DNA of 12,164 nucleotides from Phoronis ovalis. Its lineage: Eukaryota; Phoronida; Phoronidae. The stretch lies in the NCBI GenBank assembly GCA_028565635.1, contig JAOXYB010025769.1:1-12164 (forward strand), given 5' to 3'. The notes below the pieces were generated by a model that saw only the letters and a list, made by a program, of their open reading frames with translations, was not told the DNA's origin and did no database searches. Below, piece after piece: positions 1 to 7,900 of this stretch; position 1 is the first letter of the stretch, and every line of letters begins with the position of its first letter. The translations under genes were made by a program, and so were the position numbers.

Positions 1-20
1 AGGTTGGTTTATAGTATAGT

Positions 21-26
21 TTTATT
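21..26 (-). terminator. Candidate AATAAA poly(A) signal, minus strand
   Basis: AATAAA reads on the minus strand 10 bases after the TAA of the candidate alternative last exon. A single hexamer in AT-rich DNA is weak evidence alone. Confidence 0.3.
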
Positions 27-35
27 GAAATATAT

Positions 36-114
36 TTAAAAAGGGTTGTGCATAGGAACTCTTCCCAGATCTCTAGTGAGGCAACACAATACACTCTGAG
101 CACTGTCAGCGGCA
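36..114 (-). CDS. Candidate alternative last exon of the RSBN1-like gene
   Basis: After the GTGAGTG donor at 196 an 82-bp candidate intron ends in cttttttag at 115. If spliced, codon 742 becomes GAT (Asp). The frame then stays open for 25 more codons and stops with TAA at 38-36. A minus-strand AATAAA lies about 10 bases further on. The tail (DAADSAQSVLCCL and onward) does not resemble the RSBN1 C terminus, so this would be a truncated isoform lacking the last part of the catalytic fold. A chance open frame in an intron is the main alternative. Confidence 0.3.
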
Positions 115-196
115 CTAAAAAAGATTAGTCGGTAAGCTTGGAATTTACTGTTTCATAGGAAAGTGAAAAGATTCAAAACATAATTTGTTCACTCAC

Positions 197-364
197 TCGT
201 TGCCACAGTGTACAGCTTTAAGAACTCCAACAGCCGCAGTAGTTTGTCTATCAAATCCTTGACCGACGTGGTCAGCATGAAACTTGGTCCTATCCTCGAC
301 TAAAGTCTCTCGTACTTCTAGTGCTCGAGGGAGATACTGTAAATTCTTCAGCTCATTGATGCCC
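197..364 (-). CDS. RSBN1L: RSBN1-like exon 4 (coding, putative HxD metal-binding motif)
   Basis: This 168-bp exon completes Arg686 and codes residues 687-741 plus two bases (ga). It contains INELKNLQYLPR, VEDRTKFHADHVGQGF and DRQTTAAVGVLKAVHCGN, the most conserved block seen here. H715-A-D717 is the likely iron-binding pair, by analogy with the JmjC-like fold of DPY-21. The donor is a very strong GTGAGTG in phase 2. Vertebrate homologues continue with about 100 more residues, including the expected third ligand, which should lie beyond the left edge. Confidence 0.93.
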
Positions 365-3300
365 CTGTAAAAACAAGTGTTATGCTTAAAATATGCTCCA
401 TAGAAATGTATTCAGTTCAAGTACATAGTTCAACCATAATTAAGTTCTGACATACAAGGACTAGAAAATTTAAGTGCATAAGCTTATACCAGTAGTCTCG
501 AAGTAACAATGTGTCCACTTGTATCGCTGTTTCGGAGTCAGTGATGACAAAAGCAACTGATTGTTAGCAAGATGAAAGGCGATAAAATCTTATGCTAGTT
601 GGCATGGTAACTATTCTATTTTTTAACGTGCAATGTTGTGGATATATAAAGGTTTAAAAGCGCATGACAAATTCTAGTTTCAGACAACTGCTCCTGTACA
701 GTGGAGTGAACTGCCAGTTTAATTTAAATTGCAGCAAGATTTTTCAATCATAATTTGACAGTGGAACCTGTATCCTGCACTATGAATGACTAACCTTTTT
801 CTCTTGAAAGGTGACTTTGGCATATCAGCAGTGGGAACCATTTGTTCACCAGGCCTTGTCCACAGTATTGGCCCATCATTACTATCATTGCGTGGCATTC
901 CCGCAAGTGCAGACAGCGGACCCCACGGTGCTGTACGCTAAAAATAAACAAAAAAATATCAAATGGCATTGATACATCAGGGAGCATGTTGTTTGTTGCA
1001 AAAAGAAATCTTAACATTTCCAAGTGATTTGAGTTATTGTAGTTGTCAAACGACAGTTCACCAAAGATGACCATTTTTGTTTTTGATGACCATGAACTCC
1101 TGATGTCGCTCAACACCACTGTTTTAAGTAGACATTTTAGATGCGACGAGAAAGTAAACTAAATATCAATTAAGTGGCAGACCCTACAGATGTGACTGAA
1201 ATATGATTTAGATTCAACTTGTACATTTGCTGATCACTTTAAAGTCCAAAATTAAAATGTGACTTGTCAACTCTCAATGTCTTAGAATGTTTACAAGGAG
1301 AGGGAACTCTTCCAGGTGATATACATCTAAATATAGTATACTGAATGTAACCTACAAATTCATACATTACGATGATAATTTCACAAGAACAATCTCCCGG
1401 CCAGGCATACTAAGGACAATTTTCCTACCTTGAGAAATGGATCTCCCTCCAACATGTCCAAGAACTCGGGGAAATAAGCACCCACTTCTTCATGGACTGT
1501 TCCAACTAAACTGATTTGTAACAAAGGCCCATAACGATAAGTACCGTGTGAATACGCCTTATGCACTAGCTCTCTGTATTTCTCCATTGGTACGGTTTCA
1601 ATATCAGATTTGCCCAAGATGGAACTTTTCACCATTAAATTTGGATACATATATCCACAGTGTTCAATCAGATCAGGAAATTTTTTTGCTGCGTCATGTA
1701 CAATACCCATGACATAATTAGCATACCCTGCCTCGGATTCACTGAATACCAGTTTTAAGAATTCATCAGCAAATTCATTCATTTCATCTTCAGATAATTT
1801 CGACAGTTCCTCCTGATATGCGTACACGGCTTTGGCGCCTCCATTCGGATGCTCCCGTATATGTATCAGATGCTTATACTTCAAACTAGCTTCAAGATTT
1901 TCGGCTGATGAAACAGAGGAGTCCATTTTTCTAGGAGGAGTAGCATATGTATATTTACTATGATTAGCCCATTTTTTCTTTGGTGTAACAGTCTTAACTT
2001 TTCCGTCTAACCTCGCTTTATGATATGCTGCCAAAGGTTTTATCGCAGTGTTATTTTTAGAGTTCACTGTACTGCCACCAGGTGTCAGATCAGTTTTACT
2101 AAACATGTTAGCAAAAGATGGAATTTCCAACTCGGCACTTGCACAGAAATCATGAGACATGTCAACTGTTTGTTTAGAAAAGTTAGATTTATCTCCACCT
2201 GCTTCATGGTCATTTTTATTATAACCATTTCTAGATGGAATGTTGTTTTTTGTCTTACTACGAGATTTCTTTCCTGCCTCAGATTGAGAAGATTTCGCTT
2301 TCTTAGGTTTATGTTTCTGAGATATTGCAGGTTGCGTTTTGTCAGTCTTAGCAGGGGCGGAATTTCTTGTTACTCTAGGAGCTACTCTCATTGGCTTAGC
2401 TACTGTTTCACTGATATCACTAGAGGTGGACAATCTAGCACTTCGTGTTCTAATCTCAGTCTGATTAGAGTGTTCACTTCTACATTTCTCTATCAAAGAT
2501 ACATGTCTGTCGTTAGGTAACAAACCATTTTGCTTATCGCAACCAGTTTTCAGTTCAGTTTCTTTGTTTTTGCCTAGGACAGCATGTTTTATATCCTTAT
2601 TCTCTTTCAGTGGGGATAGTGATTTGCCTGTCATGTAACCTGATTCGGTGTCTATATCTGTTTTCAATCGTTTTATTTTATGATGATGGTGGTGGTGGTG
2701 CTTACGCTTGTGTGATCTGTGATGTTCTTTTTTCTCTAACAAACCGTTGTCCGATTTCTCTGCTTTATGTTTGTGATGTTTCTTCTTTTTCAATTTCTTG
2801 TGACTGCCTTCATCTGTGGATTGTGAAACTAGAAAAATAAAATGAATGCTCATAATTAGGAACAGACATAAACCATCCATCTCACATTGTAATCATGGAA
2901 ATACATACGTGACAATCTTACCAGTCTTTCAGAGCTCAAATTTTTACAGCAAGATAAATAGTCGCTAATAAGATCTTTTAATATCTAACACAGGTTTAGA
3001 GTTTAGCGCAATCAAAAGTAAAATATAATTAACATTCAAGTACCTGGCCTACTGCCCCGTTTGATAACCAGGCAGGTGAACCCACATTGAGCAGTACTCA
3101 TTATGACATTATAATGCTTAGAATTCTGTTCAATACGATTAAAATAGTCTAAATACAAACCGGCCACTCAAGTAATTATTTCTAGGTTTAATGTTTCACA
3201 GAGTGACCAGGAATCTTTCAGTTAAAAGACCTTTGAATTATATGTGCATTAGAAGTAACTCTGCTGAGAAATACTTCCTCATCCTGTACTCTGTAGTCAT

Positions 3301-4420
3301 GGTAAACACTACCCACAATGGTGAAACTGTTAGAATTGATTAAAACAGGTATCTACTTATTACAATTTATATGTATTGTTAAAAAGACACCATATAGTTT
3401 CCAACTTAGCTAAAATTACCAGTCATTAAATCTGTGACACTGATCCAGGAATACAGAGGATGCATATTTTTTTTTAATAAAGGCAATCATTTACGAAAAC
3501 ATCACCAGATCTTCCTTATCAACCCCTACCTGTTCCAACTGTGGCATTCACATTATTACATAGTTCTATTATTTTGTGACCCTATGTAAAAAGGGTCGGC
3601 CATGAGACAGCAAAAACTATGACCTTTCTTAAGATCAAGGCACAAGTTATCTAACCTATAGCAGGGTCACATAAGTAGCCAACCTTTAATAAAAAAAGTT
3701 GATGCAATTCCCTGATCATGAATCTTCGTTAACTGACAACAGTAGCGTTCTCCTATACAGGCATGCATGCAAACATAATACAAACATATTGATATTTGTT
3801 ACTGGTGATACAAATTTTGCAATAATACAAATGTATCTAGCCATGAGGATACATTCGCCATTGGTAGGTTTACTATTTCGCATAACATGAAATATGTGAA
3901 AAATACCTGCGCATCCAGCAGATGGACTGTTGTGAGACAGTTTAATCTTAATTGGCCATATCTTTGGTGGCGAGTTCTGTGCACTGTCACTTTCTGCACT
4001 GCTGCTAATCTTTCGTTCTCTTTTCTCGCTGTCCGAGTAACCAGAATTTGATAACCTCCGATAATCATGCTGTATTCTACGTCTCTTGCCCGAATCCGGA
4101 CTGATTGTGACGGTTGTCTGTGCATCGGCTGAACGATCAAAACTTAAATTAGGCGAAGAAAAAAATGGTGTGACTTTTTGCGGTGTCGTGTTTTTTTCTT
4201 CCATGACAATTTGACCTTTTTCTAGACCCGGTAAATTAAGATACGAATTTGAGTCTCTTTTCGATTTATCAGACATAACAACTATGTCATTCTTTTGCAC
4301 TTGCCTATCAGCATCAAAAGCATTAGGAAAAGTTTCCAAATGCGATCGATTTCCTAAAATATCAAAGATATTTTGATTGTGCTCCATGCGTGGAAGCAAA
4401 TTTTGTCTTTCATCAGCCAT
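197..4420 (-). CDS. RSBN1L: RSBN1/RSBN1-like (KDM9, DPY-21 family) chromatin protein, 3' end off window
   Basis: Four minus-strand exons join in phase (4420-3907, 2828-1429, 937-795, 364-197) and give 741 residues plus two bases of the next codon. Residues 1-488 are low-complexity and basic: KRRR at 112-115, then a Lys/His-rich stretch at about 180-227 with seven His at 215-221. From residue 489 the protein follows the conserved RSBN1 core: HPNGG, GIVHDAA, SDIET, SHGTYR, LVGTVHEEVGAYFP, then LWTRPGEQMVPTADMPKSPF, KNLQYLPR, HADHVGQGF and RQTTAAVGVLKAVHCG. H715-A-D717 looks like the HxD iron-binding pair of the JmjC-like fold. Family members act in the nucleus; C. elegans DPY-21 and mouse RSBN1 are reported H4K20me2 demethylases. 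The last part, with the expected third iron ligand, is not decoded here. The start at 4420 has a good context (A at -3, G at +4). RSBN1 and RSBN1L are vertebrate paralogues, so the symbol denotes the family only. Confidence 0.9.
365..794 (-). other. RSBN1-like intron 3
   Basis: This 430-bp intron runs from a GTTAGT donor to a gtttttacag acceptor. It is AT-rich and I see nothing else in it. Confidence 0.7.
795..937 (-). CDS. RSBN1L: RSBN1-like exon 3 (coding)
   Basis: This 143-bp exon codes residues 639-685 plus two bases of codon 686. It begins RTAPWGPLSALAG and contains NDSNDGPILW, TRPGEQMVPTADMPK and SPFKRKR. These match the RSBN1 family segment that follows the PFLK motif closely. The acceptor is tttttag at 938-944 and the donor is GTTAGT at 794-789. 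A longer open frame across this stretch (790-1119) is in a different register and is a shadow. The conserved peptide exists only in the frame given here. Confidence 0.92.
938..1428 (-). other. RSBN1-like intron 2
   Basis: This 491-bp intron runs from a GTAGGA donor to a tatttttag acceptor. I found no conserved peptide or repeat in it. Confidence 0.7.
1429..2828 (-). CDS. RSBN1L: RSBN1-like exon 2 (coding, Lys/His-rich region and start of the conserved core)
   Basis: This 1400-bp exon completes Val172 and codes residues 173-638. Its first third is extremely basic, with KKLKKKKHHKHK-type blocks and seven consecutive His codons. The middle is disordered, rich in Ser, Lys and Asn. The last 150 residues (489-638) are the recognisable RSBN1-family region, ending GDPFLK at a GTAGGA donor in phase 0. 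The acceptor is tttttctag at 2829-2837. Reading upstream past the acceptor in the same frame gives a hydrophobic MDGLCLFLI stretch that mimics a signal peptide. This is intronic, because the acceptor and phase fit exon 1 exactly. Confidence 0.9.
2829..3906 (-). other. RSBN1-like intron 1
   Basis: This 1078-bp intron runs from a GTATTT donor to a tttatttttctag acceptor. It is AT-rich and I see no conserved exon in it. The open frame from exon 1 runs on into its start as far as 3716, but the residues lose the acidic/basic pattern of exon 1. It holds a widely spaced 9-bp inverted repeat (3575-3671), listed separately. Confidence 0.7.
3907..4420 (-). CDS. RSBN1L: RSBN1-like exon 1 (coding)
   Basis: This exon codes residues 1-171 plus the first base of codon 172. 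It begins MADERQ and ends SPSAGCA before a GTATTT donor. The peptide is rich in Ser, Asp and Lys with scattered SP/TP sites and a basic KRRR cluster at 112-115, consistent with a disordered nuclear N terminus. Reading on past the donor meets a stop only at 3716, so the open frame alone overstates the exon. The first base (g) joins with tt of the next exon to make Val172. I recognise no domain in it. The link to exon 2 rests on phase, the shared open frame and the donor and acceptor signals. Confidence 0.75.
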
Positions 4421-4481
4421 TTTGAATATTTTAAAAACAGGTGCCCGGATGTTGGAATACCCCGGTGTGCAATTGCACATA

Positions 4482-4489
4482 CTTTATAA
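4482..4489 (-). promoter_or_regulatory. TATA-like box facing the RSBN1-like gene
   Basis: The minus strand reads TTATAAAG, 62 bases upstream of the ATG at 4420. A start about 30 bases downstream would leave a 5' UTR of roughly 35 bases. It would also exclude the upstream in-frame ATG at 4480 from the transcript. Confidence 0.35.
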
Positions 4490-4540
4490 CATCATCTATG
4501 ATTCGTTGATTTATGTCCAAGTTGTTCGGTCCAAAGTAGC

Positions 4541-4551
4541 TAGCCAATCAC
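4541..4551 (+). promoter_or_regulatory. CCAAT box (NF-Y type)
   Basis: TAGCCAATCAC matches the extended NF-Y consensus around CCAAT. It lies about 135 bp upstream of the SET ATG, a reasonable place for a proximal promoter element with a short 5' UTR. Confidence 0.45.
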
Positions 4552-4681
4552 TGTAGTTTTAACATTTCTCTGTGTTTTTCTGAGACAGCGTGATCACAGA
4601 TTCGCGCTACATTTGTAGTCGGAAGTTAACATATTTGAAAACTGTTGCCAGAAAACGATCTAACGAGAAGAATAGCAAAAA

Positions 4682-4948
4682 ATGGCAACAGAAGGAGCAC
4701 CACCACCGAAAGCAAAAAAGCTTGATGAAGACGAAAATGCAGAAGGCGACGACAGTCACGACTTTGATCTCGAAACACAGAAATGTTTGGAAGACATCGA
4801 TGCCTGTCAAAATGAAATAGATGCACTTAATGAAAAGGCTTCAGAAGAAATCCTTACAGTTGAACAGAAATACAACAAACTAAGGCGTCCATACTTTGAT
4901 AAAAGAAATGAAGTGATACAGAAAATTCCACAGTTTTGGGTAACTGCT
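4682..4948 (+). CDS. SET: SET exon 1 (start, dimerisation helix)
   Basis: Codes residues 1-89, from [13 protein letters not shown] to FWVTA, and ends in phase 0 at a GTATCC donor. It carries a small basic cluster (KAKK, 10-13, a possible nuclear signal), an acidic stretch and the long SET helix. Reading through the donor adds only VSF and a stop. Intron retention would therefore give a 92-residue protein containing little more than the dimerisation helix. Confidence 0.95.
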
Positions 4949-7900
4949 GTATCCTTTTAGACTTAGAGATTTTAGTTTTAGTTTTGATTTGAAACAAAGT
5001 AATCCGTGAGACCGGCGAAAGTCTTAAAATTATTTCAATTTTATTTTTGTCATCGTGAAATGAGTCTTTCTGTGCATCTGTAAGATGTATTGTGACACAA
5101 TCCCTAATTTGCCGAAAGAATGCTCAAAGATGATAGTTCCCGAGCAAACTTACTTGGTATATTAATTACAAGCTAGGATATATAAAACTCTATATATATC
5201 CTAGTTACAAGGAAATAATCCTTACCTAGGTTATAAAAGGTGGCTGATATCGTTTAAATGTGACTGTATTAGTGTATTATTAAATAAATACCAATTTTGT
5301 GATTTTATGAATATTCATGTATTTTGTTCATGATCTGTGTTAAAATAAATTAGTAGCAAAATACAACTTTTGTGATCATTTTCGTATGTAATTACTGATT
5401 TTTTTTTCATATGGAGGACCCTTCGTGCTACCTGAAATATTAATCATTGAAATCACATAGAAAATAGCCCATAAATGTGTGTTTGACAGACATGCTCGAC
5501 TGAAAAGTATCTATGTCGATAGACCTGTCGGTTTTAAAAATTAATATTTTATTTTTTATGTACTAGGTAATATTGACTAAAAATTACACAATTTTGCATA
5601 TTATGTAATAGTTATAGACTAAGCTTATTATTGGAAATTTTAGCTTGAAAAAAAATCCGATACTTCTCAATTTCTTTCTAATTCTAAAATATATAAGGCA
5701 CAAATGAAACAGTTGTTAATAAAATGTCCTGCTATGTCTAATCCTATAGTCAGCTATAGAACTGTATGCATGAACCTGAGAGCGTGTCAACCTGCCTCAC
5801 GGTTTCAATAAAAATTTTTTTGACATCTTCTTCGTTTTCCTACCAGAATTGTTCACTAAATGAAAAATATTATGCTCAACCTTTTGACAGGTATTGTGAC
5901 CAGGATATATGCTTCTAGGGTCATGTATCCAGAAGTATTGATCACCCAAATAAACTGTACTAATAACACTATTCATCATGTTCAATGCTTTTTAATTGGA
6001 ACAGACTTAGAATGGATTTGAGTGTGATTCCTTAATTTCTGTCAGTTTGTTAATCACCCTCAGATTTCTGCCATTTTAGATGAAGATGAAGAAGAATGCT
6101 TGCAATATCTTGAAAAGGTAAAATGGAAAGCTTTTGTAGTATACATGGATTGAGAAATCGGGGACACAATGAATAGTCCTTTCTCATGGCTGTTCCAGTA
6201 GTTGATAAACCCCTATTTCCTGTTTGTATTTGTAAAACAAATTATTAAGTAGACATATTATACACGATTATACGATATCTACATATGGGAAGATTAAACC
6301 ACACCAACCCACTAAAGAAACACTGGAGATTTTTTTTTGAAACAGCAAGATGTAGGTAAGAGTTGTTTGTGCTCCAGGAATTTTTCATTTCTTTCAGGTA
6401 GAAGTAGAAGAGTTTGAAGATATCAAATCTGGGTACAGAATCAAATTTCACTTCTCAGAGAACACATGGTTTGAAAATAAAGTACTTTGTAAAGAATTTC
6501 ACTTAGCAACTACAGGTGCGTATTAGTACTGGTGTACAAGTGTTTTAGGACTGTTGTTCTTGTTGGTGTTTAATTAAGTTTGTGTGTTAATCCAGGTCTA
6601 CAACACTTTCTTTCCGCACACAAGACTCCTGCCATGTACCTCATTTCTCAACTGGCCTCTTGGCAATTAGTTGTGCTGTTAACCGTGGTCACGTGGAAAA
6701 ATCTCAGCAATGTACAGAGGTACGTGAGATGTGAAAAAAATTGAGTGGCTGGAGACCTGGCTGCATCCACGAAGATTACTAGTAAAGTCTTGCAAATTCT
6801 GATTGGAAATTATTGTTATATTACTGTGTAATCTGCGTAAAATATGGCACAGTAAAGCGTGATATCTAGTGACAAATTACTAGCATTCTAAATAGTGTGC
6901 TATTAGTCTTGAATGTCTACGTTGTACTTGATAAGTTGTGCTAGATAAAAATACTAATCGTTCCTTATGTTAGGTGACCCTGCTGCCAAGTCGACCAAAA
7001 TAGAGTGGAAAACTGGCAAGAATTTGGTGACTCAGGCACAAAAGAGAATGATGGAGAACAGAAAGAGGAAATACGGTCCCACGAGGACATTCTTTACATG
7101 GTTCTTTGATACCCAGGATCCGTCTGCTGATGACATTGCTGAGGTTAGTGCATGTAGAGTCGAATAACTGCATCATAGCAGTTTAATATCTATCTTACGT
7201 TAACATCAGTTTATTGTAAATTGTGTAAATCTGATGTATGTAAAACTCCTTTAAAGGGTATTCAGCTTACGGTGACACACCATTCTATTTAAAGTCAAAG
7301 ATGAGACGTGTTTACTTTCTACATTTAACTTCACAACTGCATTGTTAATTAACATTGGGTCTTTTAATACTATTATGTCTGAGCCAAATACTGATTCAAG
7401 TTCAGATGGATATGTATGTTTGGGATATTATTATTCTAAGAGAAGTTCTCAATTTTTAGGCTCAAGCAGTGTCCTGGTTCCATTAAAACTAATGATTGTA
7501 AAGCAATGTAATTTCATACTTACACCCTGTATAGGGAACACAATATGTATCGATTTACCCCACATTATGGCAGCTGTAACTTTGTTGTGAAAGCCAAGCT
7601 ACATTCCACCAAACAACTCAAACTGCTCCCTTGTTTGCAATTTGGATTATCAAGAAAACTAACTGGTAGGCTGTTTTTTCCAAACATTTTCGTCAGTTAT
7701 GAGTGTTGCTAGCACCCATGATATGTATGGTGATAATTGGAACAGTGTACAGAAAGATGTACAACCTCTGTATTTTAGGTGATTAAAGACGATCTTTGGC
7801 CAAACCCGTTGCAGTATTTCTTAGCACCAGATATTGAAGTAGATGCAAATGGCATGGACAGGTAAGTTGTGTTGAAACTTAAACACACTGATTTCTTCCA

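Larger units (their letters stand above)
4421..4681. promoter_or_regulatory. Divergent promoter between the RSBN1-like gene and SET
   Basis: Only 261 bp separate the two start codons, so both core promoters and both 5' UTRs must lie here unless there are upstream non-coding exons. A minus-strand TTATAAAG (4489-4482) could set RSBN1 transcription starting near 4455. On the SET side there is a CCAAT box in good context (TAGCCAATCAC, 4541-4551) and an ETS-like CGGAAGT at 4620-4626. The SET ATG lies in gcaaaaaATGG, a favourable context. Start sites are not known from sequence alone. Confidence 0.6.

Noticed and set aside
790-1119. 109-codon minus-strand open frame
   Set aside because: It overlaps RSBN1-like exon 3 in a different register. 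The conserved DGPILW and PTADMPK motifs exist only in the other frame.
2020-2520. 166-codon plus-strand open frame
   Set aside because: It lies wholly antisense to RSBN1-like exon 2, whose minus-strand frame shows family conservation. Its Cys/Arg/Phe-rich composition is that of a complementary shadow.
2829-2880. Hydrophobic N terminus MDGLCLFLI resembling a signal peptide
   Set aside because: It is upstream of a good splice acceptor. The phase and homology place it in intron 1.
3716-3906. Extension of RSBN1-like exon 1 past 3907
   Set aside because: A GTATTT donor at 3906 joins in phase to exon 2. The residues past it are unlike the rest of the protein.
3799-4140. 113-codon minus-strand frame overlapping exon 1
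   Set aside because: Wrong register relative to the frame that starts at 4420 and splices to exon 2.
4607-4826. Minus-strand frames and a plus-strand frame from 4590 at the SET start
   Set aside because: They are shadows of SET exon 1, which matches the SET family from 4682.
5797-5985. 62-codon minus-strand frame in SET intron 1
   Set aside because: No family motif or splice context, and the length is compatible with chance.
7342-7590. 82-codon plus-strand frame in SET intron 4
   Set aside because: Low-complexity composition and no homology recognised. The frame is interrupted by neither exon logic nor family motifs.
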